In this document: positions 33,553 through 45,674 of the stretch, piece after piece | Numbering within the stretch: position 1 is the first letter of the stretch | Layout: every line of letters begins with the position of its first letter | Source: Talaromyces rugulosus | Lineage: Eukaryota; Ascomycota; Eurotiomycetes; Eurotiales; Trichocomaceae | Assembly: GCF_013368755.1 (NCBI RefSeq) | Contig: NC_049561.1 | Location: forward strand, 2,232,001 to 2,296,000 | DNA: 64,000 bases | Reading direction: 5' to 3' | Program-made: the position numbers and the translations under genes | Notes under the pieces: model-generated | What the model was told of the DNA's origin: nothing | Databases searched by the model: none | The model's input: the letters and a program-made list of their open reading frames with translations, nothing else

Positions 33553-35003
33553 GAGTAGTAGATGCTCATTGCAACCGATAATGTCGAGTCTGTGACGTCG
33601 CAAGACACATCGCAAAAGCTACTAAAGCTTTCCGGGAAGATGCGGGCGTCTCAGTTCATGCTTGGAGGTGCCAGTTGCTTGTATTCTTCTGGGCTAGCCG
33701 GGGAGATCGGACTGTGAAAGCGTGTTGTTATAATTAGCAGCGGCTGGAACGGGCGCCACTTGGCTGCTGTGTGGGGAAGAGGGCCGGATAAGCAAAATGC
33801 AGAGACAACAGATGCGGTTGGCGCAGAAAAGAAAGCATACAGAATAAACAGCACTGGATATGACAAGACGACAAGACGAGGTACGACGCAGCGAGAGGGA
33901 GAAAAGGAAGAGGCCAGTCACGGGGTGGCCGTGGCGGCGGTGTTCTGGGGCGGCCGGTCCAGTGGTCCTCGGCCCCTGAGTGGGCCATTACGACGCTCGT
34001 TGTGACGATTTACGTTTACTATTATTAAGTGACTCCGGATATTATTATTGCACATGCGACTGCAAACACAACGCATTCCGAGTCCAGACCGGCGCGGAGG
34101 CAATAGACCCTGTATACTATACAGGGCGCGCAGGACTAGTGCGAAAACAGCCATCGACCATCCCTTGTCTTCCACCTGGCATGTGGTGTCCATTGATCGT
34201 CGGGGAGGGAGAATTGCTGCAACAAGTACAGTCGATCCGCCCGGAGATATGCACCTCGTCGCATTGTCGGTGGCCAGTGGTCACCGCTGGGCATATTGAT
34301 TGTTGGTAGACTGCTAAATATGAAATATGCTTAAGATGGCGCTAACCCGCACAACAGTAGCGCCACCGTGGCTAGTGCGGAGTCACGTGATATGAAACTC
34401 CTTAATTTTCGTGAAGATGACACGTGACCTTTCAGCATCGCGAAATGTTTTTTGCGCAGACACAACGCGCTGCAGGTGCTAGCACAAGGCGATAAATGTC
34501 GTTTGATTTCAGGGCACTGTTGATAGACACGGTTTCTACTGCATCGTAGTCGTTTTTGAGACACAGCTGCCTGGCACTGTATTCAAATGCAGCTAGTACG
34601 TACTGGCACATCATAGTATGACAGAACAGCTTCGGCATAAAAGAGCTGCCTAATGCCGGCAATAGGCCTCAATTATTCGTAATAAAATAAAATACCATTC
34701 GATACAAGAAGACAAAGCAAAACAACATATATTCCTCTTCCACCTTGGCGTGCCGTGTCCGTTTGCACAGGCCACGCTGGGTCGCGCCTGCCCAAACCTC
34801 GATCAACCTCCTCCGTCTTGGAAACGTCAAAGACGCGCATCCGGCTTTTTCTTCTCCCACCCCCATCTCGCCTCACGCCCGCTACGAATCCCGCCCTGCC
34901 ATATGTCGCAATAGTATCCTCGCATCCAGAGAAAAAGAAAGAGCTGGAGTTGGTCGCATTTGGATGAGCCATTCCTGGGGCTGGCAGTCCCACCGCCGTC
35001 GCC
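33553..35003. other. divergent intergenic region
   Basis: About 1.45 kb between the acyltransferase-3 and capping-enzyme genes, which are transcribed away from each other. No frame here shows a recognisable domain. Confidence 0.55.
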
Positions 35004-37478
35004 ATGGATTTGCGCAGCATGTTGAACAGCGATGCGAGACCCCGTTCGCCGCCGCAACAGACATCGCCTGCTCGCCAGAACTCTGACCCGCTGAATCCTG
35101 TTGAATATGCAAGACCGAACGATGCTCAGACGCCCGGTTCATCGTACCAGCCAGGCTATTACTCGCGTCCGCCTCAACCTCCTCCTTTGCAGCCACCTCG
35201 CCAGTCCCCCGTCGCATCGACCGCATACCCTTCCCTCCAGTCGCCCTACCAATACAACTCAACCTCATCAGTCAGTGGAGGACCGCCGCCGCATCATGCC
35301 CAGAGCCCGTCCCAGTCGTATCCTCCTCCGTCGCGAGACCCTCACCCGGTCACCCCAGCCAGTCCCGCGGTGTACGCCCAGCCGCCTCTTGCTTCACCAT
35401 ACACACCTCAGTCAGCACCGCCAGTTCAGCACCAGCAAAAGCAACAGCAGTCTTACTTCTCCCACCACCAGGGTACCCAACATGTCCAGTACCCCCCCGG
35501 TCCTCCATCCAGGTCCAGTCACTCGTCCCACGCGAGTGAAAGTCCTCATCAACAATCTTTCCCGCCGCAGCAACACCAATTCTCGCCTCCTCCACAGCGC
35601 TCTCAACCTGGAACACCCCTAGGCCCGCCTTCTGCGCCCCTCCATCGTCCTTCTTCTCAGTCCGTCCAGCTGCAGCCAACAGGGGAACACCGTCACTCTC
35701 ACCCCATGGACTCGCGCGCCTCACAAGATCTCCAAGGCCCGGAGATTCAAATGAGAGATTCGTCGCCCAGCCACCAGATCGTCTCGCCATCGCAGAGAGA
35801 ACCAAGGCTACCAGATCAGTCACAAACAAGTCAATACCCTTCAGAGTCAGACAGAGAAAGGAGTGTCAGCGTTAGCCCGAAAACGATTGTCTCCCGCCAG
35901 AGTCTTTCACAAGACCAAGGGACCACACCTCATCGCACAAGCACAGATGAAGATCGCTGGAGAGACAGTCCTCCGGCTCATCAGTCTTACAACGGCCCTT
36001 CCGCAGAATCCTTGAAACAGCAATCTCTCACACCTCAACTAGCATTTTCTCAGCCTCAGGCGATGCAGACAAGCAGCTCTCCCTTGGTTCGACATACCCC
36101 GTCTCGTGAGACTTCGGCCGCGCCTTCTCGACCGGTGAAATCTGAGGTAGTCAGTCGACCCTCAAGCTCACTAGGCCGGCCAACAAAGCGAAAGAAAATC
36201 AGATATGATGAGCCCCCGATATACGCTAGGAAGGCAACCAGAATGGGAGCAAAAGGCCCAGTGTTACCAAGCCCGCGACCCCCAATCCCAAAACATGCTT
36301 CTGCTAGGTTCTCATTACGAGAAAATTCGCCATCTACTCTGGCCGATGCTCCACCGTCTACATCGACACCAACGCCGGTCAAGCCGCCTGTTAACGGTGC
36401 CACGCCGCCAAATGGCCGTGTCGTTGCTACCGCACCCCCGGAACCTTCACACGGTGCACTAGGTCCTTGGGAGCCTTCAATCACGGGGAAAATACCCTAT
36501 GAAGAAGTTACAAAATCCATTTGTGATTTCTTGTTCAAAGAAGTAGTACTACGAAAGGATCTTGCCGCCGGGGCTGCCGGAGCGGCGGCGACTGGGTCAA
36601 TGGCTACGTTAGAGATCGAAGCAAAATTAGGTAGACTCGTGGACAAGGATCGAGGAGAGCGTCTTCGACTACCGATCATGACAGAGTGCATAATCCACAG
36701 AGAAGGTTCTGGTTTTCGAACAGCATTTGAAAGCTCTATGAGTTTAGTGAGTATCCTTTCCCCTGAAAACTAAACCCTGTTCTAACAGTTTCAAGGCACA
36801 ACACCGCGCTATGAATACGTTTCTAAACGATGCTGTAAAAGCTTCAATGCCCCAACCGGGATCTCCTAGGATTCCACTATCCTATGCACACAAAAGAGAA
36901 CGTGATACATTTTACGAGATATCAGCAAACGAACTTCCACCAGTCATCCAGCACCATCTCCACCCTCGACATAAGCCTAAAGTACGAGTGACTACAGACC
37001 AAAAGACAGGTGAACTGCTCGCCAAGATAGTCAAATGCCGACTAGCCGATTTGGACGTTTATAGTCCTTCGACCTGTGTGGACTGGCGAATTTCAGTCAA
37101 TATCGAAATGAACTTTGATGGAGATATACGGCATCTCCAGGTCTCAGATGGTGGCGGTGCTCGTGGCAGAGGAGGGGTTGATAGAGTCAAAGATCGCATG
37201 AGTTATCGCCATCTGGCGTATCAGATTGATCTTACCCAAGTCGGCATGGCAGAGGTCAGTAATTCGCGGCAATCTTATTTTCTTTTGACTAACAAACCAT
37301 CTAGGGACCCTCCAAGAATGATTTTGAGCATGAACTCGAAGTGGAAATCTCCGCCGCCGAGCTTCGACGACAGGGCAACCTGGTCATGAGTAGGGACGAC
37401 TCGAATCAATACGAAGATCTTGTCAAGGGATTCGTGGACAATATTCGCATTCTTGCTCGAGCTATTCCTAACGCATGA
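35004..37478 (+). CDS. CET1: mRNA-capping RNA 5'-triphosphatase (Cet1 type)
   Basis: A 791-residue protein that removes the gamma phosphate from nascent pre-mRNA, the first step of capping, as partner of the guanylyltransferase. Exons 35004-36746, 36796-37254 and 37305-37478. The first 480 residues are low-complexity Pro, Ser and Gln sequence with a basic patch (RPTKRKKIRYDEPPIYARKA near 395-415). The tunnel-fold domain starts at about residue 495. Metal-binding glutamates sit in LEIEAKLG (Glu537, Glu539) and in the last strand ELEVEIS. KIVKCRLADLDVYSP and the CVDWRISVNIEMNFD strand lie between. The acceptor at 36795 was chosen because it yields AQHRAMNTFLND; the earlier AG at 36789 shifts frame. 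The catalytic domain looks complete. Confidence 0.92.
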
Positions 37479-38379
37479 TAATCGCATTTTTTCTCTCTCT
37501 CTATTAACCTTTCGTTACGCAATTTTACTGGCGCATTTGAGAAGGAAAGCAACAACCGATTAAAAATGGATTTCTTTGATTTTTTTTAGACTTATCCTTG
37601 GTCACGAGTTTTTGGGCAGAGACGGTTCAAAGGAAGAAGAGTCGGATTTATGAGCGATTTTACGTTTTTTTTTTTTTTATGTTTTCCCCCCTTTTTTTCA
37701 GTATTCATTGTTCGGGCTGCATGTTCTCAGTCGAACACATCTCAGGGGTTCTTTCTTTTCATTTTGCAAAGAAGAGGGGGAACAAGAAGGGAGGGTTTAC
37801 TATTTAATGTTTATCCGAGGGCCTGCTTCACGCCTCTTTCTCTACTGTTTAGTGCTTAGTCTTTTTTTCTCTTTTATTGTTGCACTATTATTCATCATGG
37901 AGCAAGTCAAGTCTGATTCGGGTTTTATGGCCAAAATTATTTGGCTATCTATTTTTGTACTGGGCGAAATAGATAGCTGATGGTTTTGGTCTTTGGTTTT
38001 ATTTGTTTATTACTAGGTTCATAGGGTAAAATATGTATATATATTACTGTCTTTTTCAATGTTCTAATTTCTCCTGACCTAAGTGCTATATATATATATA
38101 TTTTAAAGGATTTTTTTCCCGCCATATCCATGTCAACATCAATTGATTGACTACAACATTTGGGATCTTTGGACTGGTCCTGTTCTACCTTGAAATCAAC
38201 ATTGAATTGATTAGATGTTGTAGATTCAACGATTCTGACTATACAGTGGTGTATATGTATGGAGTGTATTAATGATAGGAGATCCGAAATGTATCAATAC
38301 TTTTCATTTTTTGTGTGGATTCTATATATATTTAATTAATTCCGTTTTTGTCCTTCTCTCGAATATTCTTATCATATAT
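37479..38379. other. convergent intergenic region, A/T-rich
   Basis: 900 bp between the ends of the capping-enzyme and FAH-hydrolase genes; T runs, a TA run near 38088-38100 and the palindrome ATCAATTGAT at 38138-38147. No gene seen. Confidence 0.6.
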
Positions 38380-40279
38380 TCATAGAAACTCCTGAATTGC
38401 TGTAGCAACACCCTGAGGATCTTCAAAAATGTGCCAGTGACCCACCTCCTTCAGGACCACAGGGGGCAACGAATTCGGAATCCGACCGGAATATGTAGTG
38501 CATAAACTTGGAGGGCTGACTTTATCTTCATCGCCAGTAATAATTAAGGTCTTGCATGGGACGGACTCGAGTACTAATGCCTTGCTTCCAGCAAGTGCAG
38601 TGCAAGCTTTGGCATAAGATTCAGGCTCTGTTCCAAACAAGCTAAGCCGGATTGCTGTGAGTCCAATAGTACCCTTTGTGCGGCGTGAGGTGCCAGATTC
38701 AGCGACACTATCAAGTACTGCGATTATGCCCCTTTTACGAACAAGAGTAGCACGGTCGTTGAATGCGTTTACTGCAGGTTCTGGGAGCGGATTGGGAGGT
38801 GGACCAAGCAAGACCAATCTTTTCACTTGGTCAGGGTGCTGGATAACAAATCTTAGTGCCACAAGACACCCCATGGAATGAGCGACTAGCGTTGTATCTG
38901 AAGATGAAGAGAGATTTGCTATCTCAAAGATGCCCGCCAAGTCATCCGCCAAAGAGTCAATAGTTATAGATGATAACGGAGAAGTTGGTGAGAGTCCATG
39001 GCCCTCTAAATCCGCCAGGTGTAACTTGTGTGATTTTTTCAGACCGAGAGCGTTGATGAGAGGCGTATAGAACTCCATAGACCCGCCTAGCCCATGAACA
39101 AACACGATCGATGAAGAAGAAGACTCTGCACCCTCTGTTTTCTGATACAGATGCTTCCCATGGACTTCTGTGAGAGAATTTTCGGTAATGGTTTTTGATG
39201 TGTTGGTTTGCGGAAGAGCCAAATCATTTGGCACAGCTGCTAATGAAAGACCAGGCTTGGGTCGAATGATGGTATTTTTCAGGGAGCCCAAACCTGTGAC
39301 AGTCACTTCGACCTCATCGCCTGGGTTGAGAAAGACAGGGGGGTTCTGTCCAAATCCGACGCCAGCAGGCTATATTTCTTTTTGTCAGCATGAAACTTGT
39401 AGATAAATAAATAAATATATATATATAGAATAGTAGCGCACCGTTCCTGTGGCAATCACATCTCCCGGCTGAAGCGTAATTCCTTCGGAAAGGACCTCAA
39501 TAAGAGTGGGAATAGAGAAAATTAGATCCTTGGTGGTTGCACTCTGTCTATTTTGCCCGTTTACAAAGGTCTCAACCCGGAGAATGTCGGGAAGATGGTT
39601 TGCAGGAACAGCAATAGGCCCCTATAGTAGTAATCATTCTCGTCAGTCTGTAGAACAAAATAAAGAAAGAAATATATTGACCCAAGCATACCATAGGGCA
39701 GTAAGTATCTCCGGATTTTCCAATAAAGAACTGTTTATGATCGCGCTGTCGCTCTCTGGCGGTCACATCATTGATGATAGTGTAGCCCCATACATGTTCC
39801 ATAGCATTTTCCTTGCAAATGCCTAAACCAGCTTTGCCTATAATCACACCTAGCTCACCTTCGTAGTCCAAGGTTTGTGTAAAAGACGGGTATAGAGCGA
39901 TGGGGTGGCCATGACCGACGATGGATGTCGATCGCTTGGTGAACAGGACAGGATGCGTGGGCTGATCAACTTTATCAGAGCTGTCATACCCGGACTTGTT
40001 AAATTCAACGGCGTGCTCTGCATAATTCTTGCCCACAGCAAGAATATCGCGGCCACTGATAGGTGGAAGAATCTGGGTTGATGTGAAATTGATTGGGGTT
40101 CCTGTTGCCTTAATACGACTCGGACCTGCGACAATCACCTGGTAAAGATCCTGTAACGGCGCGCCAGAAGCAAAGGAAAGTGGCTGGATGGTATTGCTGT
40201 CTCGATCTAGGTGACCGATGCGAGGTACTCCTAGTTCTGGGTCCCGAAAGGCAATGTAGTTTGTGAGAGAAGTTGTCAT
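38380..40279 (-). CDS. two-domain enzyme: FAH-like plus alpha/beta-hydrolase
   Basis: A 585-residue fusion in three exons: 39692-40279, 39442-39621 and 38380-39369. Residues about 1-275 are a fumarylacetoacetate-hydrolase-like domain: ILAVGKNYAEHAVEFN, THPVLFTKRSTSIVG, the metal site LDYEGELGVIIG, IINDVTARERQRDHKQFFIG and DVIATGTPAGVGFG. Members cleave C-C bonds of diketo acids, decarboxylate or hydrate ring-fission products. Residues about 335-585 are an alpha/beta-hydrolase: oxyanion loop FVHGLGGS, nucleophile Ser421 in VAHSMGC, acid in TGDEDKVSP and His near 567 in VGHWHIFEDP. Both active sites look intact. In bacterial meta-cleavage routes these two folds act one after the other as separate enzymes, so a fused catabolic role is a fair inference. 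The same pair recurs in the three-domain gene at 41864. Confidence 0.9.
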
Positions 40280-40696
40280 GATTAGAAGGAACTGAAGTCA
40301 CAGTTGATGCTTGAAAGAAGAAATCAATTGATTAATAACGATCAAATTGATGTCAATAGGCCTGGCTTGAATATATATGCCAGATATTTATTTGTCTTCC
40401 AACGTCTTTTAAAGTTCCCCGCCAATTTCGCCATCTCCGAATGTTTCCCCGTTCACATTTTGATGTTTCCGAGTCCTCGCCGCGCATCTCCGCGAATTTC
40501 AATGTTGGTCAAGGCTGCTTGCTATAGACATACATGTAGCAATACCAATTGATATTTATTGCAATGCCAAAAAAAAACAAGAGGATATGAAAATAGGATT
40601 AATTATTTGTGTTAACATTGAATAGTGATAATATTATTAATGTTCAAAATGCTCCATTTACACTATAGCATGCAGGCCGGTACGTATCAATTGATA
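40280..40696. promoter_or_regulatory. upstream region of the two-domain enzyme, CCG-rich patch
   Basis: 417 bp between the two-domain enzyme's start and the end of the cytochrome b5-like gene. CCG triplets at 40437, 40449, 40469, 40480 and 40490 include CATCTCCGAATGTTTCC, almost the same as a string in the promoter of the three-domain gene. Two ATCAATTGAT palindromes (40323 and 40686) flank the region. Confidence 0.5.
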
Positions 40697-41440
40697 TCAA
40701 AAGTGGTGCGACTTCCATAGCTGGCGAAAGATACCAGGCTTCTCCTCGTAAGGATTCGGCACACCGATAGTTATTCCTACTATGAACTTTTCGCCATAAA
40801 GATCTAGTGTCTTTTTACTATGAATCTTGTGGAATTGCCCTATGGGCATGATTCGGGTTAGTGATATGTTATCAAGGGAAATAAAGCATGGCTAACACTC
40901 ACAGGAACATGACTTTCCGGCAAAGTGTTTCAAAGGCATTGCCCCTCCAGGATGCTCCGTGGAGAAATCGGTAACGTCGTAGACAATGTCATCGATTACT
41001 AACCCTATAGCTTATGTTAAATGGATGTTATAGAACAGTTATTGGGGAGCCAGACAAAGTAAAGAGCCATTTTCGCCATTAGCCTTGGCAACTGCGTCCG
41101 CAGAAATAAATGGCAATTTGCGTGAACTCAAACTATGAAGGCGTTTTTCATCATGATAATGTGTATGAGAGAAAGGAAGACGAAAATGATGGTGTTTGTC
41201 GTGGCCAGGCACAGCGTTGCTCTCGTGAGATTCGCGTTCAGAGTTCACTCGACTTTTTTTCTCCGGGCCAGCGTACTCAATATGAGAAGATAAAGACTCT
41301 GTATGATGCTGCTTCGAAGGGGTTATTAGCCCGAATCTTGGCGTTTGCTGAATTTGAAAATCCATAATATCCGAGTGCGAATGTGTGAGATCTGAAAGTT
41401 TGGATAGTTCTTGTACTTGAAGGGAAGGTTGTGTCATCAT
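40697..41440 (-). CDS. small cytochrome b5-like heme protein with His-rich N-terminus
   Basis: A 209-residue protein in three exons: 41056-41440, 40903-41004 and 40697-40839. The cytochrome b5 fold starts at about residue 115 (ISADAVAKANGENGSLLW), then LVIDDIVYDVTDFSTEHPGG with heme ligand His146. The second ligand is His169 in WQFHKIHSKKTLDLYGEKF. The first donor, GTCTGG, is weak, but only this junction yields the Trp and the family spacing; the second intron uses GTGAGT and again completes a Trp codon. The N-terminal third is unusual, being polar and His-rich (PGHDKHHHFRLPFSHTHYHD). There is no membrane anchor or targeting signal that I can see. The start is the first ATG in the exon-1 frame. 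Position between the two fused enzymes suggests an electron-transfer role with them, which is inference. Confidence 0.8.
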
Positions 41441-41863
41441 CTTGCCTCGTGAGGTTAAAACAGAACATTTCACTGAGAAGGTGGAAACCTATAATTTTAG
41501 CTTTTTCTATTTTCGATCCCCCGGATTTGCTCAATCGACACCTGGAGTCATCTCCGATGTCTCCGACGTCCGCTGAACCCCGATACGATCTGCTTACCCC
41601 CGCGTAAGGAACAAGCCATTTGACGCTTACACCGGATTTTCACGCGGAGTTTCCCCTTACAGGCCTAAAACTGACTAACAGGATATGAAAGCAGCCGCTT
41701 TGACTGCGGGGAGATCTGTTTATGCAGGATCTGGGGTACCCGAGAATTGACTATAAAAATGAAGGCAATGCTGCCGCCGTTTGCCTCCCTTGCCATCTTG
41801 GTCTCTTTCACTCAGAAACAAAATCAGAGGATCGTTTTATAAATCAGGAATACCAGGGTATAC
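41441..41863. promoter_or_regulatory. divergent promoter with CCG triplets at 9-bp spacing
   Basis: 423 bp between opposed starts of the cytochrome b5-like and three-domain genes. CCG triplets at 41554 and 41563 are spaced 9 bp (CCG-N6-CCG), with another at 41570. Zn2Cys6 regulators commonly bind paired CGG/CCG triplets, and two such regulators lie nearby. Binding is inference. Confidence 0.55.
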
Positions 41864-44800
41864 ATGGCTCCCAACAGCACGATGACAGCTGTACCATATT
41901 GTAGCCAAGTCCACGGCTCTTCAAAGCCATTGCGCCCCGGGAGAACCATGGATGACTGGGGGTCTCCTCTTCCAACTCGCAAGGCTACTCCTTATGGAGA
42001 TGTTCGCTTTGATACGGCGTTGCAGCCTCGTGCTCATCGCATGGTTGGTACGTTTACGAAGCATTTGCCAAGTGATTTGCCAAGCTTAATCGTATATCAG
42101 AAACATCATCCGACTCAAAAATACTGTTTCTCAATGTCCGAATGTTAGTTTTTACCAAATATTTTTCAGGTTTGGCTACCTAGCTCATATCAAATAGACT
42201 CGATTCCACAGGGACCGAGCCCTACACTGGAGATGTTTATGTTGAAGGTAGGAAGCTCTCTAGACAAGGATTAATTAATTTACATTCTCATCAATGCCTT
42301 AGGGGAGCGGATTCGATACGTCGGAACTGTTCCTGAAGTTGAAAAGCTACAAAGTGATTCTTCCGTTGGAGTGATCTATGGAAACGGTCGAACTCTGATG
42401 TCTGGCTTGGGTGATGCCCATACGCATTTGACATGGAATGGATCTGCTCTTGGTAGGTCTCAAAGTATCACCACTCTGCAAGCGGTTTAATTTAATACAA
42501 TCATAATAGATAATCTTGGCGAAATCGGTGTTGAAGAGCATACCATTGCGACTGCTAAGTCTGCCATGGTATATTTGGATTCCGGATATACCATGTGAGA
42601 TTACACATACTACTAACGCGATGGAAATCACTGACTAAAGGAAACTCAGGTGTTACGGTGCGGCTTCTGCAAAAGATCGTCTGGACTGTGTTATCCGGGA
42701 TGCGATCAACCAGGGAAGTATCCCTGGACCTCGTTATTTAGCCAATGGAAAGGAGATTGCTCGCCGAGGAGGAGAACTTACCCCAGGAATTACAGCATTT
42801 GCCGATGGTATGATCCAAACAAGCCATCCATATGATTTATGTACAATAGTAACTCATTCATTCCGTCAAAAGGCCCCCTTGAAATGCGTGAAGTTATCCG
42901 ACATCATGCCGATCTTGGTGTGGATCAGATCAAGTTGAGCATGTCGGGAGAAGAAGTAAAACCCCCCCCCTTCCCCTCTCAACTACAAATTATTCATTTG
43001 CTAATGCACGAAATCAGATTCTAGGAGACCGCGCTGCCGAAGATTGCTTTTTTGATGAGACTGAAACAGCAGCGTGCGTCGATGAAGCTCACCGTCATGG
43101 ACTCAGAGTATGCTCTCACGCTCGGGCTAGGGACTCGGTTGCTCAATGTGTTAAATATGGTGTTGACATCATTTACCATGGAAGCTATATTGACGAGGCT
43201 ACAATGGACGAGCTCGAGAAAAATAAGCATCACCATATTGTTGCTCCTGCTCTGAATTGGCTATACGCGACTACCTATGAAGCCGGTCCTTTCGGTTACT
43301 CTTTCAACAAAGCCGAGCAGGACGGGTACAAGAAAGAATTGGAAATAGCTATCAAAGCTTGCAAAGAAATGCATCAGAGAGGAATTACTGTTCTACCGTA
43401 CGGTGACCCTTTTTTATTTCTTCTATTAACTTATCGGCCTTCCTCAGTTCATTAACAATAACTTACAGAGGAGGAGATTATGGGTTTGCTTGGACACCAC
43501 ATGGAACTTATGCTCGAGACCTAGAGCACTTTGTGAAGTTACTTGAATTCACCCCGATGGAAGCCATCATTGCGGCTACTTCTGGTGTTGGAAAGCTGTT
43601 CATGCAAGAACATGAGCTAGGCAAAGTTTTGCCCGGTTACTACGCGGACATGATTCTCGTTGATGGCAATCCTTTAGAGGATATTACCATCTTCCAGGAC
43701 CATAGTAAGCTGAATGTCATCATTATCAATGGCAGGATCCACAAAGCATCTCCAAAGGACTTTCATCTGTCAAGTGGTGCGCTAGAGCAGCCGGCTTCTA
43801 AGCCAAATAACAACCTCAGCAACTACATTGCTTATCTTGACGAATCGCAATCTCCACGTATCGGCCATCTTGATTTCGACAGCTCTATGATTACGCCGTT
43901 GGTGATGCTTTCAGGTGCCCCAGTCACCTCCCTTTACCAAGTCATTGAACTGCAAAACAACCTGGTCGCTTATGGTGAGAAAATTTCCCTTTCAAACGTC
44001 ACTGTCCAAGCCCCTATCAATGACCGGGACATTTTGGCTGTCGGTAAAAATTATGTTGATCATGCTGTCGAATTCAACCGCAGCGGTTATGACTCGAGTG
44101 ATAAATCTGATCAACGTGAGAATATAATCAACCCCTTCGGTCATGTTGTAGAAACTAACTATGTTGATAGCAACACACCCGGTAATATTTACCAAGCGCT
44201 CCACTAGCATTATTGCCTGTGGCGATGAAATTTATCCTCACCCCAACTTCACTGGTACTCTTGACTACGAAGGCGAGATTGGTGTCATTGTCGGAAAACT
44301 TGGCTTCCAAGTCGCCGAGAAAGACGCTATGGATTATGTATGGGGATTTACAATCATCAATGACGTTACTGCTCGCGAGAGGCAGAGAGACCATAAGCAA
44401 TTCTATATTGGGAAATCTCCTGATACTTTCTGTCCCATGGGCCCGGTTGCTGTTCCAGCAGCCCAGCTCCCTAAAACGCTTCGAATCCAGACCTTTGTCA
44501 ACGGAGAAAAGCGCCAAGAGGCATCGACGAATGACCTTATATTCTCTATTGCAAAGCTTATAAAAACAGTTTCAGAGGCAAATACTATTAGGCCCGGCGA
44601 TATAATTGCTACTGGCACTCCTGCTGGCGTAGGTTTTGGTCAGAGCCCGCCCAAGTTCCTGAAACCCGGAGACAGAGGTAGGTCCATCCATACTTACTCC
44701 TACATAGAATTTTTCTTCTGACAAATTCTTCTTTTGCTACAGTTGAGATATCTGTCACTGGACTTGGAAATCTCCAAAACACCATCGGAAGTTCAACGTC

Positions 44801-45674
44801 AGAGAACGCAGTTGTCAAACGTGTTTCTTTAGAATCTCACCTCGCCGATCTCAACCTTGAGAACACAGCTGGCGGAGCTGGGCTTCTAAAACTTGGTATG
44901 AAGCAAGTCAATGTGCGTAGGATTGGACATGGGACAAAGACAGCTGTTTTTGTTCACGGGCTTGGTGCATCTAGCGAATACTTCACGCCTATAATAAGAA
45001 GCGGAGACTTTGAAGACCGCTACACAAGCTACATCTACGACCTTGAGGGTCATGGACTGACACCAACAAACATTGCGTCGACTGTAACAATTGACAGTCT
45101 CGCCCAAGATCTGGAAAACGTTGTTGAATATACTGGAGCCTCTAGAATCACGATATTTGCCCATTCTTTGGGCTGCTTGATCGCTCTGGCTTTCTGTACT
45201 CGCAAATTGTCCAAAATCGACGGCCTAGTTTTGATGGGCCCCCCTCCATGTCCTCTTCCAGAAGCCTCGAAATACGCCATGGAAAAGCGCGCTGCGGCTG
45301 TCCGAGAGAAAGGCATGGCCGAATCAGGAACTGCTGATGCTGTTGGTGACGCCGGCACTTCCTCCACCACGAAAATGTATCAACCTGTTGCATACGCGGC
45401 CGTACGAGCATCCCTCCTAGCAACCAGCCCCGAGGGATATGCAAAAGCTTGCACAGCACTTGCCAGCATAACCTCTCCTATGGAAGCTGAAAGACTGGCC
45501 ATCCCAATTCTGCTCATGACCGGCGACGAAGACAAAACATCACCCGTCGAGGTTGTAACTGCTCTACATGAGAAATTCCCCAACTCCCGTATGGAAGTTT
45601 TACATCGTACTGGCCATTGGCACGTGTACGAGAATGTCGATGCTGTCAACCGCTATATCCGATCATTTGTTTGA
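41864..45674 (+). CDS. three-domain enzyme: amidohydrolase, FAH-like, alpha/beta-hydrolase
   Basis: A 1072-residue fusion from eleven exons: 41864-42047, 42101-42143, 42198-42247, 42303-42452, 42510-42594, 42650-42807, 42873-42955, 43018-43397, 43469-44115, 44171-44677 and 44743-45674. All ten introns are GT-AG, 53-71 nt, in consistent phase. Residues 1-475 are a metal-dependent amidohydrolase of the imidazolonepropionase/prolidase-like group with the full ligand set: His132 and His134 (GDAHTHLTW), Lys244 (DQIKLSMSG), His285 (CSHARARD), His305 (IIYHGSYID) and Asp381 (GGDYGFAW). A short linker leads to the FAH-like domain (about 495-790; LDYEGEIGVIVG, IINDVTARERQRDHKQFYIG). The alpha/beta-hydrolase (about 815-1072) has Ser904 (FAHSLGC), acid near 1024 and His1054 (TGHWHVYEN). 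The amidohydrolase-FAH join lies inside one exon, so it is a true fusion. Substrate unknown. Confidence 0.9.

Noticed and set aside
41441..41473. Longer N-terminus of the cytochrome b5-like protein
   Set aside because: The upstream codon is GTG, not a usual eukaryotic start; the first in-frame ATG is at 41440.
41864..43470. Amidohydrolase part as a broken relic
   Set aside because: Apparent stops fall in introns with good GT-AG signals; all metal-ligand residues are present after splicing.
43533..44207. Separate genes for amidohydrolase, FAH-like and alpha/beta-hydrolase parts
   Set aside because: One exon runs through the first junction without a stop and the later exons join in phase; no promoter-like gap exists.
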